Assembly: GCF_020829595.1 (NCBI RefSeq)
Contig: NZ_JAIVFW010000053.1
Span: forward strand, 1 to 53,598
From: Nostoc sp. CHAB 5844
Lineage (GTDB): Bacteria > Cyanobacteriota > Cyanobacteriia > Cyanobacteriales > Nostocaceae
Direction: 5' to 3'
Length of the DNA: 53,598 nucleotides
The first letter of the stretch is position 1. Every line of letters starts with the position of its first letter. The translations under genes were made by a program, and so were the position numbers. Below are positions 26,041 to 35,204 of this stretch, one piece after another. The notes beneath the pieces are model-generated. The model saw only the letters and a list, made by a program, of their open reading frames with translations, was not told where the DNA came from and ran no database searches.

Positions 26041-28227
26041 ATGCACATAGTTATTCTCGTTTTGATCGAGGTGCTGATTGTTATTGGGCTGTCTCGGCTC
26101 ATAGGTCTGGCATTCAAATCAATTAAGCAACCATTGGTAATTGGTGAGATTGTTGCCGGGATTATGCTTGGCCCATCTTTATTTGGATTGGTTGCACCCC
26201 ATTTAGCAGCGAGTATATTCCCACCAGAAACTATTCCGTTTCTCAATGTTTTGTCGCAGGTGGGATTAATATTTTTCATGTTTTTGATTGGATTAGAACT
26301 TAATCCCAAATACCTGAGTGGTCAGTTAGAAGTAGCAGTCTTAACTTCTCATGTCAGCATTTTAGTACCCTTTTCTTTGGGAACTTTGCTGGCAGTACTG
26401 CTATATCCTTTAGTGTCTAATGCCAGTGTGTCTTTTACTGCTTTTTCACTGTTTTTAGGGGCAGCAATGTCTATTACTGCTTTTCCGGTATTGGCACGAA
26501 TTATTACCGAGAACAATTTGCAGGGGACACGCTTAGGAACTCTGGCATTAACTTGTGCAGCCGTAGATGATGTGACGGCATGGTGTGTTTTAGCAGTAGC
26601 AATAGCCGTAGCGCGTACTGGTAACTTCCTTGGTGCCATACCCACAATTATCGAGAGCATAGTCTACATCGGCTTTATGCTGACAGTAGGGCGTTGGTTT
26701 CTCCAACGGTTAGCCACTTATTACCGACGTACCGGGCGCTTAAGTCAGTTACTTCTAGCTGTAATTTACATAGCGGTAGTCGCTTCGGCACTGATCACCG
26801 AACTGATTGGTATTCACTTGATTTTTGGCGCATTTTTACTAGGTGCAGCAATGCCCAAAAATGCAGATTTAGTTCGGGAATTAGCTGTAAAAACCGAAGA
26901 TTTTGTTCTGATATTTCTGCTGCCAATATTTTTTGCCTACAGTGGCTTGCGGACAGAGATTGGTTTATTAAATCGTCCTGATTTGTGGTTATTGTGTGGA
27001 TTGGTGTTGCTGGTAGCGATCGCCGGCAAGTATATTGGCACTTATGTTGCAGCGCGTGTCAGTGGCATTAATAAACGAGAAGCTTCCGCCCTCGGTTGGT
27101 TAATGAACACTCGCGGTTTAACCGAGCTAATTGTACTCAACATTGGTTTAGAGTTAGGAGTAATTTCGCCCTTGGTCTTTACCATGCTGGTAATTATGGC
27201 ATTGGTAACAACATTTATGACCTCACCACTGCTGGAGTGGACATATCCCAAACGCCTGATCAAATTGGATGTAGTCGAACCAGACTTGGAAGCAGAAACA
27301 ACTACCGAAACCGCTACTGCTGAATCTGCTCCTAACTACCGGATTTTAGTGCCAGTGGCGAACCCTAGCACGCAAAAAGGTTTGGTGCAATTAGCAGTTG
27401 CGATCGCCTTAAATTACAGACAACCTGCTGTGGTCAATCCTCTCAGCTTGATTGAATTACAAGAAGATTATGCTTTTGAGAGTACCCCAGTAGAAGCAGA
27501 GCGATTAATACTACAGCGTCGCCAGCAATTAGAAGAATTGATTAACACATTAGAACCGCCAATTGTCCGTTCTCATGTGCATCCAATCATTCGCATATCA
27601 AGCAATGTCGCGCGGGAAACAGCCCAAATAGCCCAAATTGAGCAACCTGATCTAATTCTTGTCGGATGGCACCGTCCAGCTTTTAGTAACAATCGTTTAG
27701 GTGGCAGAGTCGGTCAAATTCTGAGCATCGCACCAGTGGATGTTGCTGTGTTTGTAGATCGGGGGTCAGAGCGCTTAGAAAACTTATTGGTTCCTTACTC
27801 GGCAAATATTCATGATGATTTAGCCTTAATTTTAGCTTTGAGAATATTGCTTAACCGTGACACCTGTATGTTGCAGATTTTACAGGTACTAAGGGAAAAT
27901 CATCACCGAGATGAGTTGAGTTATGAATTGCACAAAATGATGGAGCAGCTACCAGCTAGTGTACGCGATCGCATTGAAATTAAAACAGTTGAATCCCCAG
28001 AACCAATTCAAGCTGTAGTCGCAGCTTCACAAGCAGTTGACCTCACAATTGCAGGCACTAGCCGTGTTTGGGGAATTGAGCGGCAAACCCTAGGTAGATA
28101 CACAGATGCACTAGCCATTCAATGCCGTTCTTCACTGCTGATTACCCGCCGTTACAGCCAAGTTACCTCTCATCTAGCTTCTGTACTGCCTGAAGTTAGC
28201 AACCCAGAATCAACAGTCACAAACTAA
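26041..28227 (+). CDS. CPA2-type cation:proton antiporter with C-terminal UspA domains
   Basis: 728 residues. The first ~400 hold about twelve membrane helices with CPA2 marks (QPLVIGEIVAGIMLGPSLFG, the central ALTCAAVDDVTAWCVLAVAI, and NTRGLTELIVLNIGLELGV). Asp-Asp in the middle helix would carry the ion. From about 435 the soluble part contains two UspA-like folds (YRILVPVANPSTQKG; LLVPYSANIHDDLALI). This resembles cyanobacterial NhaS/Kef-type exchangers for Na+ or K+, but which cation is unknown. The next gene starts 4 nt downstream. Confidence 0.9.
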   Translation: MHIVILVLIEVLIVIGLSRLIGLAFKSIKQPLVIGEIVAGIMLGPSLFGLVAPHLAASIFPPETIPFLNVLSQVGLIFFMFLIGLELNPKYLSGQLEVAVLTSHVSILVPFSLGTLLAVLLYPLVSNASVSFTAFSLFLGAAMSITAFPVLARIITENNLQGTRLGTLALTCAAVDDVTAWCVLAVAIAVARTGNFLGAIPTIIESIVYIGFMLTVGRWFLQRLATYYRRTGRLSQLLLAVIYIAVVASALITELIGIHLIFGAFLLGAAMPKNADLVRELAVKTEDFVLIFLLPIFFAYSGLRTEIGLLNRPDLWLLCGLVLLVAIAGKYIGTYVAARVSGINKREASALGWLMNTRGLTELIVLNIGLELGVISPLVFTMLVIMALVTTFMTSPLLEWTYPKRLIKLDVVEPDLEAETTTETATAESAPNYRILVPVANPSTQKGLVQLAVAIALNYRQPAVVNPLSLIELQEDYAFESTPVEAERLILQRRQQLEELINTLEPPIVRSHVHPIIRISSNVARETAQIAQIEQPDLILVGWHRPAFSNNRLGGRVGQILSIAPVDVAVFVDRGSERLENLLVPYSANIHDDLALILALRILLNRDTCMLQILQVLRENHHRDELSYELHKMMEQLPASVRDRIEIKTVESPEPIQAVVAASQAVDLTIAGTSRVWGIERQTLGRYTDALAIQCRSSLLITRRYSQVTSHLASVLPEVSNPESTVTN

Positions 28228-28231
28228 CGCC

Positions 28232-28741
28232 ATGAATCATCTTAATGTTAAATCTTTGACATTCTATGGAGTAGCCATAGGTTCAGTGTTACTGTTGTTT
28301 AAAACTGTCACAGCCTATGGAGAAAACAATCTTAAAGCTCCTCCTGTAATTGATGGCCGCTACCGTCTGACTTTGGATACAAACTTACCTAGCTGTGAAA
28401 AAGCCGACTCTCTTGTGTTAAATATGCAACAATCAGGTATTTATTTGAATGCCTCTTTATTGCCAGTAAATCTTAATGCAGATACTGAACCACAGCTTTC
28501 GCTTACAGGTATCTTGGAAAATCAACAGGTAAGTTTTTCTGGAAAAGTTGATCCAGAAATCCTATGTCATCATTCAAACTCTCAGAATCACGTTAGTCAA
28601 TCAGCCACAATGCAAATGCAACTGATAGGTCAAGGCAACATGACAGGTCAACTAACGGTTGATGGCATTCCCCAAACTATCAAATTTACTGCCACCAAAC
28701 AACCAACCCAAGAAAAATCACAAAAGTTAAATAGCCATTGA
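28232..28741 (+). CDS. exported protein of unknown function following the antiporter
   Basis: 169 residues. An N-terminal hydrophobic segment (TFYGVAIGSVLLLFKTVTAY) acts as a signal or anchor. The rest is beta-rich, with YRLTLDTNLPSCEKADSLVL and repeats of polar strands, and two Cys. No family is recognised. It starts 4 nt after the antiporter stop, so the two are almost certainly cotranscribed and may act together at the membrane. Confidence 0.7.
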   Translation: MNHLNVKSLTFYGVAIGSVLLLFKTVTAYGENNLKAPPVIDGRYRLTLDTNLPSCEKADSLVLNMQQSGIYLNASLLPVNLNADTEPQLSLTGILENQQVSFSGKVDPEILCHHSNSQNHVSQSATMQMQLIGQGNMTGQLTVDGIPQTIKFTATKQPTQEKSQKLNSH

Positions 28742-28910
28742 AATATGGGCAAATTATGGAAGTCAGGAACTTGGTGAGAACTTACGTATGAAAAGGAGTG
28801 TAGGTATTCAACATCTTTACACTCTCTCAAAACAAATAGTCTTGTTGCGTTAGTCCTTTAACCAATTCCTCAAAACTTCCTAATTTCTAAATATACAAAG
28901 GATAAAAATA

Positions 28911-29753
28911 ATGTACACAAGCCTAAAACCTAAGTGGTTTTCCTTCTGGAGCCAACGGCTAGTTAGTATAAGCTTGCTTGGATTTTACACAGCAATTACT
29001 TTAGAAACTGGTAGCAGTCATGCTGCACCAATCGCTAAACTGAAGGACTGGCGGTTTTACCCAGAAGCTTCGCAACTAGAATTTACTCTTTCAGCAGGCA
29101 CAACTCCTCACTACTTTTATCTATCTCAACCTCCTCGTCTGGTTATTGACCTGCCAGATACTAAGTTAGGTTATGTTGTCACCAAGCAAAATTATCCTGG
29201 AGCAATTCAAAGAGTCCGAGTTTCTCAATTGAACGCCAGTATGACTCGTATTGTTCTAGATTTAGCAGCCGGAACTTTTATCGACATCAAACAGGTGAAA
29301 CTACAACCTGTATCTAGATATAACCCCACGCGCTGGGTATTACGCCCTTTTATTTCTCGCTATAGTCGCTCTATTCAACCACAAAACTTACAGCCTGCTA
29401 TTAATAGCCTACCGCCAAATCAATATAATTACTATCCTCAAACACCCACTAACTTAAATCCAAACCCAAACTCTCTACAGTTACCTACTACTTTACCTCC
29501 TATCACTACTAACCAACAGCAACCCTATATCACTGTACCTCCCCTATCCCCCAATAACTCTTCTCAAATCCCAGGCTCGATTCTTCCTCCACCTAACTTC
29601 CCGAATCAACCCGGTAATTTAAGTAATATTCCGCCCGTAGCAAGTCCTAATTTTCCTATCCCCGTAGTACCAAGTACAGCCAACTATCCATCTAATGAAC
29701 CTGAAATCCCAGTAATTGAGTTTGGTCAACCTCTTCCCAAACCCAGATACTAA
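28911..29753 (+). CDS. AMIN-domain periplasmic protein
   Basis: 280 residues. Signal peptide at the N-terminus (LVSISLLGFYTAITLETGSS, ending SHAAP near residue 40). Residues ~42-130 form an AMIN domain (LKDWRFYPEASQLEFTLSAG, PPRLVIDLPDTKLG, MTRIVLDLAAG). The C-terminal ~130 residues are Pro/Asn/Gln-rich and probably disordered. AMIN domains bind peptidoglycan and target amidases (AmiC) or secretins (PilQ); here no catalytic part is present. It is 170 bp from the preceding gene. Confidence 0.85.
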   Translation: MYTSLKPKWFSFWSQRLVSISLLGFYTAITLETGSSHAAPIAKLKDWRFYPEASQLEFTLSAGTTPHYFYLSQPPRLVIDLPDTKLGYVVTKQNYPGAIQRVRVSQLNASMTRIVLDLAAGTFIDIKQVKLQPVSRYNPTRWVLRPFISRYSRSIQPQNLQPAINSLPPNQYNYYPQTPTNLNPNPNSLQLPTTLPPITTNQQQPYITVPPLSPNNSSQIPGSILPPPNFPNQPGNLSNIPPVASPNFPIPVVPSTANYPSNEPEIPVIEFGQPLPKPRY

Positions 29754-29829
29754 TAAATAAAAAGTGCTGAGTGCTGAATAAAAATACTAGTCTCTAGCCT
29801 CTAGCCCCTAATCTCTCTTTCTTCTCACA

Positions 29830-30369
29830 CTAAAATCTATCTGTTTCTTGAGGTTGTGCAACTGCTCCTGGTTGCGACGTGAAAAAGTTCTGGGCTGCCT
29901 CGTTTTGATAAATACATCTAATATCAGGTTTGTCGCTATCTAAACTACCTGTAAAACCAAAAGTATTCAGACGATTTTTACATTCTCTCACTTGGTCAGA
30001 GGTTACAAGTTTGCGCTGTTCTAAAATAGCCCAGTTATTTTGACGCAACACACACCCTGGACGCATACTTGGTTGAGCAACATAAACATTAAATGGGTTG
30101 AGTGTTACAAATAATCTGGCATCCATTACCATTGCACTAGCGCCGTACTGTACGCAAATCTCTGGGTTGGGCGCTCTTGTATCAATAAATTCCCGCGAAG
30201 CCACGTTTGCTGGCGTTAAAGTGGTTGTGGAGCTAAAAGCAATGCCAATCCCAATACCCAAAACTAACACCCCTCCCAAAATTGCGATCGTGGTGAGGTT
30301 GAATAGAGAAGGCTGAAAAGCTGTAGGTTTAGTTGTTGTGGCTGATCTACCAGTAGATTTACGTCTCAT
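29830..30369 (-). CDS. DUF3172-type single-pass membrane protein
   Basis: 179 residues. One transmembrane helix lies at ~27-47 (IAILGGVLVLGIGIGIAF) after a basic N-terminus (MRRKSTGRSATTTK). The following domain (NPEICVQYGASAMVMDARLF, RPGCVLRQNNWAIL) has four Cys and matches the cyanobacterial DUF3172 proteins, as I recall. Function unknown. It stands alone, convergent with the AMIN gene. Confidence 0.75.
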   Translation of the reverse strand: MRRKSTGRSATTTKPTAFQPSLFNLTTIAILGGVLVLGIGIGIAFSSTTTLTPANVASREFIDTRAPNPEICVQYGASAMVMDARLFVTLNPFNVYVAQPSMRPGCVLRQNNWAILEQRKLVTSDQVRECKNRLNTFGFTGSLDSDKPDIRCIYQNEAAQNFFTSQPGAVAQPQETDRF

Positions 30370-30614
30370 TTTTACTTAACACCTTCACGTTTTGGAAAGC
30401 AGGGAGCGGTCTAAACTGCTCTCCCTATTTCAGTATGCCGATTCTTGAGGATGATTGTCTGCAAAATTTAGAATAACTATGACTTTTGTTCGCTTGAATA
30501 GTATTTTTTCCATATTTTTAGTCATAAATAATACATGAATTTTAAAATTTAGTATTGTTGATTATAACCATATAATTGAGGTTACAAAAATTGTAAAGTA
30601 TTATTACTAAAACT

Positions 30615-31463
30615 TTGATAAATAACTGCAAGAAAGTGACATCTCAAAAAGCATTACTCTGGGGAAAAAGCTTCAAAACTATACAATTTCAACTTTTAGT
30701 TGCAGATAGTCTCACAATTTTCTGGGGTGAGTGGTTAAAATTACGTGCCAGAATTACACAAGTTGCCGCAACAGGTTTAATATCTCCACTAATATATATT
30801 TTGGCTTTTGGCTTGGGACTGGGTAGCTCAATTAGGACAGGCTCAGGTATTACCGGGAATTACGATAACTATTTAGAATTTATTCTGCCGGGAATGGTAG
30901 CTTTATCGTCAATGACGATTAGCTTTGGCGGTACAACATTTTCAATTTGTGGAGAGAGGCTTTTTAGCAAAACTTTTGAAGAGATGTTACTGGTTCCCGT
31001 AAATCCTCTAGCGTTGCACCTCGGTAAAATGCTGGCAGGAGTTGTGCGAGGTTTAATGACATCCGGTTCTGTAATTTTGGCAGCACTGCTGTTTACTGGG
31101 AATTGGAACTTTCTCAATCCGTTGTTCGTGCTGTTGCTGGTGCTGAATTGTGCCGTATTCGCTGGGTTAGGAGTAATTGTCGGGTTAACTGTGCGATCGC
31201 TCGAATCTGTGGGACTATATAACAACTTCGTGATTGTTCCCATGTCCTTCTTAGGCGCAACCTTCTTCGACCCCAGCCCCTTACCAGTTGCGTTGAAATG
31301 TGTAGTTTACTTGTTGCCTCTAACTTATGCCAGCACTGGATTACGCGCAGCTGCTTACTCACCCTTATCTAAGTTTCCTTGGTACAGTATACCGATTTTA
31401 CTAGTGGTAGCGATCGCTCTATCTCTCTGGGGTGCTTACAAATTTTCCCAGCAACAAGATTGA
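30615..31463 (+). CDS. ABC-2-type transporter permease
   Basis: Up to 282 residues, with the start uncertain: TTG 30615 opens the frame, and GTG 30636 is a good alternative. Six hydrophobic helices are seen, with an ABC-2 signature around FILPGMVALSSMTISFGGTT and ERLFSKTFEEMLLVPVNPLA. Such permeases export lipids, polysaccharides or drugs and need an ATPase partner, which is not encoded next to it. The last helix ends the protein (LWGAYKFSQQQD). Confidence 0.85.
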   Translation: MINNCKKVTSQKALLWGKSFKTIQFQLLVADSLTIFWGEWLKLRARITQVAATGLISPLIYILAFGLGLGSSIRTGSGITGNYDNYLEFILPGMVALSSMTISFGGTTFSICGERLFSKTFEEMLLVPVNPLALHLGKMLAGVVRGLMTSGSVILAALLFTGNWNFLNPLFVLLLVLNCAVFAGLGVIVGLTVRSLESVGLYNNFVIVPMSFLGATFFDPSPLPVALKCVVYLLPLTYASTGLRAAAYSPLSKFPWYSIPILLVVAIALSLWGAYKFSQQQD

Positions 31464-31472
31464 TCAGAAACC

Positions 31473-31847
31473 TTATGGTGTAGGTGCAATGTTTGGGTGT
31501 TTTCCTGCGTAATAAACAACAACTTTCAATTGTTGTTCATCAGGAATGTAAAATACTCTGTCCCCTTTTGTTACCTCGTATTCCCATGCACCCTTGTAAA
31601 GTTTACCCTTCAAAGGAAAAATTCGCCCAGGCTGTCTAGTTGTTGGCGCAGCACATAAATCCTCATAACAGCGAAGCGTGTTTTCTGGATGGCGCTGCAT
31701 TAAAGCTTCCCAGTCTCGATTGACTCTGCGATTTTTAGCTACTACCAACCAAGTGCTTTCTATCTCAGATAATACTGGAGCCGTCAGTTTTACTTCTGGC
31801 GGCTCCATATTCTCCACTATTGGAGTTTCTTCTTGGTTGTCTGACAT
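31473..31847 (-). CDS. RelE/ParE-like toxin
   Basis: About 124 residues from ATG 31847, which lies 7 nt after the stop of the partner gene; the longer GTG start at 31865 would overlap it by 11 nt. The C-terminal ~75 residues follow a RelE-type beta-sheet pattern (GRIFPLKGKLYKGAWEYEVT, then GDRVFYIPDEQQLKVVVYYA). The N-terminal ~35 residues are an acidic extension. Presumed ribosome-associated mRNA interferase, neutralised by the upstream gene product. Confidence is moderate because family similarity was judged by eye. Confidence 0.65.
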   Translation of the reverse strand: MSDNQEETPIVENMEPPEVKLTAPVLSEIESTWLVVAKNRRVNRDWEALMQRHPENTLRCYEDLCAAPTTRQPGRIFPLKGKLYKGAWEYEVTKGDRVFYIPDEQQLKVVVYYAGKHPNIAPTP

Positions 31848-31854
31848 ACACACT

Positions 31855-32349
31855 TTACACAGCACTGTAAGCAGATGGTTTGGTTAATGGTACTTCATCA
31901 GTTTCTGCACTAAAAGCTGCTGCTAGTTCAGGGCTAGATATAGCAATGGCGCTTTCATGCCATTCATGAATGAGTGCCTCAATCATCTCCCATGCTGTGG
32001 TTGAAGAATCTATCATCCGAAAAGCCTCACTTAGCTCCTTAATAAACTCTTGCAGATCATCCGAACCAAACACACCTAACCAGCCATAAGGATGTTCAAA
32101 GCCGATTTCTTTGCCTAGTAATAGGGAAAAAGCGACGGTTAATGCTTCAAATACAGCTTTACTTTGAGTAGCTGCCTTAACGAGAGAAGTTACTTCCTCC
32201 CGACGCAACAACGCAAAAGACTGATCATTACGAGTAATTGTCACTGGATGTTCTAAAGCCTTGTCTAGAACTCTTCCAGGCTGACGATTTAACTCTGTGG
32301 CTGTAATTAGCTCATCTGAATAAATATTGCCAAAATTACCCAGAACCAT
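31855..32349 (-). CDS. Phd/YefM-like antitoxin with a long C-terminal extension
   Basis: 164 residues. Residues ~10-60 look like a Phd/YefM DNA-binding fold (LITATELNRQPGRVLDKALE, VTITRNDQSFALLRREEV). Ordinary Phd antitoxins end near 85; here about 100 more residues follow (GWLGVFGSDDLQEFIKELSE onward), helical and acidic. The extension may carry the toxin-neutralising part or a sensor. Its gene leads the pair, as is normal for type II antitoxins that repress their own promoter. Confidence 0.65.
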   Translation of the reverse strand: MVLGNFGNIYSDELITATELNRQPGRVLDKALEHPVTITRNDQSFALLRREEVTSLVKAATQSKAVFEALTVAFSLLLGKEIGFEHPYGWLGVFGSDDLQEFIKELSEAFRMIDSSTTAWEMIEALIHEWHESAIAISSPELAAAFSAETDEVPLTKPSAYSAV

Positions 32350-32940
32350 AAGCTATTCGTTTTTAGTTAAGCCGATTGAATGAAATCAATAATTTAATAC
32401 GTATAATTGTACGTACTCTTTCTCAGAGGTCAATAGGTATTAAAACTATGGGTGCTGAAACTATTTCTAGAAAAGCATGAGATTAGACTAGAGAAATTGT
32501 GGTGTCATACTTCAGCCTAAGTAAGCAAAAACTAAGCGGCTAGTTGTTCTCAATTCTCAAAGTGCTTTATCTATCGATTTTGTGGATAGGAAATGTTGGA
32601 CAGCTTTATTCCGTTAATTTTAATTTTGAAGTTCCTGCTGGCTTTTATGTAATCGCATTAAGAGTTAAATCTGATCAATTCAACGGTGATCTTGTTTGTT
32701 TCGCCAATAGTCAAGAGAAAGAAGATTATTGTAAACAATTGACTAGAGAAGTTAGAAGATTTTAATTTCTACTGAATTCATGTTGCGGGACAGAGGGGAG
32801 TGCGATGGCGTGTCGTGCGTTTCATAGATAAAGCTGCAACGTTCCCAGGTTGCTGTAACCAGAAATTTCTTGAATATTTCTCCAAGGTAACGCGATGCTT
32901 GACATCTGCATGAGCGCAGTTCTTCTAAGAGCGATCGCAA
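32350..32940. other. 591-bp spacer with only weak or decayed frames
   Basis: A rightward frame from TTG 32544 to 32765 reads like protein (SDQFNGDLVCFANSQEKEDY) but has no credible start or ribosome site, so it may be a gene remnant. A leftward frame at 32752-32967 is unsupported. A palindromic GCGATCGC site lies near 32931. The promoter of the toxin-antitoxin pair should be at its left end. Confidence 0.45.
32544..32765 (+). pseudogene. possible 5'-truncated gene remnant
   Basis: 73 codons open from a TTG with no Shine-Dalgarno. The last ~35 residues (DLVCFANSQEKEDYCKQLTR) look like a real protein end, with a plausible fold-like mix. I cannot name a family. The lack of a start suggests decay or loss of the 5' half, but chance is not excluded. 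Confidence 0.25.
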
Positions 32941-33072
32941 CTCCATCAAAAAAATAGGCGATCGCACCTACAACTAAAAGTAGCGATCGCCCAAACGTTA
33001 AGATAAGAAATTACACAGCCTGAGAACCAACAGAGAATCTAGCTGTTAGAGGCTTCCAATTGAAAGCGCGAT
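32941..33072. repeat. copy A of the ndhN 3'-end repeat
   Basis: This stretch matches 33737-33867 with few differences. The matching part of the other copy is the spacer plus the last ~20 codons of ndhN. Here it is a gene fragment only: the match breaks after GCGCGAT, so the rest of ndhN is absent. It also holds the hairpin GGCGATCGC...GCGATCGCC that follows ndhN. Confidence 0.88.
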
Positions 33073-33112
33073 GCTTTATCTTTTAACCAAAATTTTCAGA
33101 AAATTCAAAAAT

Positions 33113-33415
33113 TTATTCATTGCCCAAATCTGCAAATATAGAATCTAAATCCCGATAACCGCTAACTACGCGCACAATCACAACACTTTCTTCAAAAACT
33201 TGATAAAAAATAATATAGCCATCCAACGGTATTCCTCTGAGACTGGGATTAAAATTGGCATAACTTCGCCCTATATTTGGGAATTGAGCTATCTGTTGGC
33301 ACTTTTTATTAAATTCTCGAATAAATCGTTCCCCTGCGTTGACATTGCGAACTAAAAAATAATCCAAAATTTCATCTAAATCTTGGCTTGCTTCTTTGGC
33401 AATCAAGTATTCCAT
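33113..33415 (-). CDS. parE: ParE-family toxin
   Basis: 100 residues. The RelE/ParE fold is shown by the opening helix (YLIAKEASQDLDEILDYFLV), FPNIGRSYANFNPSLRGIP and the closing strands YIIFYQVFEESVVIVRVVSG. ParE toxins poison DNA gyrase; that activity is assumed from family. The gene starts 5 nt after parD, as usual for this pair. Confidence 0.85.
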   Translation of the reverse strand: MEYLIAKEASQDLDEILDYFLVRNVNAGERFIREFNKKCQQIAQFPNIGRSYANFNPSLRGIPLDGYIIFYQVFEESVVIVRVVSGYRDLDSIFADLGNE

Positions 33416-33420
33416 TATCC

Positions 33421-33681
33421 TTAAGTCTCACGCGCTTTACGTAATTTCTCCTCCAATCGCGCCATCACCACTTCACCATCTACTACATCTCCACGTTCGA
33501 TAGAAGCTAGTCCAGCCGCTAGTTTTGTCTTAGTTTCTTCCTCCCATTCCTGATAACCCTTCTCCCATTCTTCTAGCAGTTTCAATGCTTTAACAATTAC
33601 ATCTTCAGCATTTTCATATCTACCAGTAGCAATTCGAGTTTGTATAAATTGTTCGTATTCCGCTTTAAGTTGAATGTTCAT
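33421..33681 (-). CDS. parD: ParD-family antitoxin
   Basis: 86 residues. The first ~45 form a ribbon-helix-helix (IQLKAEYEQFIQTRIATGRY, ENAEDVIVKALKLLEEWEKG), the DNA-binding part of ParD. The acidic C-terminal half (EWEEETKTKLAAGLASIERG) would wrap the toxin. Antitoxin first, toxin second, same strand. The pair is bracketed by copies of the ndhN end. Confidence 0.85.
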   Translation of the reverse strand: MNIQLKAEYEQFIQTRIATGRYENAEDVIVKALKLLEEWEKGYQEWEEETKTKLAAGLASIERGDVVDGEVVMARLEEKLRKARET

Positions 33682-33736
33682 AATTTTTACCTTTAGTTAG
33701 TTGAGAGCATTACCTAGCTACATTTAGCGCTCACTA

Positions 33737-33867
33737 CTCTATCAAAAAATAGGCGATCGCACCTATAACTAAGAGTAGCGATCGCCCAAAAGTCAATACA
33801 AAAGATTACACAGCCTGAGAACTAACAGAGAATGTAGCTGTTAGAGGTTTCCAATTGAAAGCGCGAT
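33737..33867. repeat. copy B of the ndhN 3'-end repeat
   Basis: This is the native copy, made of the ndhN downstream spacer and its last codons. The hairpin GGCGATCGC (33752-33760) with GCGATCGCC (33778-33786) may end the ndhN transcript. The partner copy at 32941-33072 lies on the far side of parDE. Confidence 0.88.
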
Positions 33868-34294
33868 CGCCGCCTCTTTCAAGCACTACTTTTACCTTTG
33901 GTTCCAATTTAGGCAGTTCTGCTAAAAACTCCACTTCTTGGTCAGAAAGAATATGCCCTTCAATAATCCACAACACCAAACCCTTAGATTTTGGTGGTAG
34001 CTGTTCTAGCTGATAGTTAACAATTGGAGGCAAATAGTAGACATAACCTACAGCAGCGCCAGTACTATTACTTTTCTTACCCAAATGAGGAGGTCTCACA
34101 CCATGAACTCCCGTGAGATAGGCAGCCACATCGCCCAATCCCCTAGCAGTTATATGTAAAGTCACATAGCCAGCTGCACGCAGTCTGCGGCGATATCGAC
34201 CTTCAAAACCTCCTTCCAAAGGGACATACACACCGAGAGCGCCAAATTTTTCCAAATCCCGGATTAAAGCATTGCCAGTGGTAATCAGTGCCAT
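33806..34294 (-). CDS. ndhN: NDH-1 subunit N
   Basis: 162 residues, as expected for NdhN. The conserved stretches LEKFGALGVYVPLEGGFEGR, RGLGDVAAYLTGVHGVRPPH and KGLVLWIIEGHILSDQEVEF identify it. NdhN is an oxygenic-photosynthesis-specific peripheral subunit of the thylakoid NDH-1 complex, used in cyclic electron flow and respiration. It is monocistronic. Its 3' end is duplicated 800 bp downstream. Confidence 0.97.
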   Translation of the reverse strand: MALITTGNALIRDLEKFGALGVYVPLEGGFEGRYRRRLRAAGYVTLHITARGLGDVAAYLTGVHGVRPPHLGKKSNSTGAAVGYVYYLPPIVNYQLEQLPPKSKGLVLWIIEGHILSDQEVEFLAELPKLEPKVKVVLERGGDRAFNWKPLTATFSVSSQAV

Positions 34295-35204
34295 AGATTT
34301 TCGTTTATCCTATCCCACTTACATATCTCTATTATTTACTGTTAAGTAAAATATTTAAGTTACAGTCAGGTAGTAACTAATCTAAAAGTTTCAAATAACT
34401 GATAACGCAAGTCACTTCAGGCGACTTCCTACAAATATTATGGATAAAATCTATGCTTGCCAGAGCGTTGTCAGCAACTCTTAGAAAAATACTCGACAAA
34501 CATCACACCTCTCATCTATAATGTGAGATTGTGACCAAATAGGCAAGTTGAGCTTTTCTCTGTCAATGACATTGGGGTAACATCTAAAACTGATTAAATA
34601 GAATCAGAAGATGATTTAGCCCAAAGTGCCAAGAGACTGCTAAACTATAAAAGCCTTAATGTTCACTAATGAGTTTGTGGCTAACTAATCAAAGCCATAA
34701 CCTAGATGCAATCTGGATTCAATTCTGTAGCCCGGATAAACTAGGCAAAACCTTGAACAATAGTTTAAGGTATTTCCTAAAGTAGAAACTGAGCCTTAAT
34801 ACTAGCGCTGTAGTAGTACAAAAGTCTTAGTTAAAGGATACTGAGTGGTAAATAACTGCTTAAGTCCTTCTACAACAAGGTACCTGCCCCAAGCGATACC
34901 TCGAAAGAGTGCCTAAGCAACTGCTTGGACGAAAGCATTGCTGCACAAAGTGCAAAGCTTTAGAGCATTGCCTTAAAGTCAAAAGTTTGTACTTCCCTTT
35001 GGGAAGCAACTCGCGGCTGTTTGAGTAAGCAACTGAATTCAAATAAACGGATTCACCACACAAGAAGGGAACGGTTTCTGTTTTCCGGATAAGAGAAAGC
35101 AGCGTTAACTGCTGGAAATTGCTGAGGATCGTCCTCCCTCAGTCGGAACATCATCGAACGTCCCGATGAATCTGCTCAGTAAGTAAAAAGGAGAACCAGT
35201 TACT
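34295..35204. promoter_or_regulatory. 910-bp upstream region of the ribosomal cluster, structured leader likely
   Basis: No gene is supported. The last ~350 bp contain several hairpins: TGCAC-AAAG-TGCA region (34942-34954), CTTCCC-TTT-GGGAAG (34992-35006) and CTGAGG...CCTCAG (35122-35142). A Shine-Dalgarno AAGGAG precedes GTG 35205. Ribosomal operons are often controlled by a repressor protein binding the leader mRNA; in this S10-type cluster L4 is the known regulator in E. coli, but whether that holds here is unknown. Confidence 0.5.

Noticed and set aside
32752-32967. 71-codon minus-strand frame
   Set aside because: Overlaps the ndhN repeat and has no start support; reads like decayed or random sequence.
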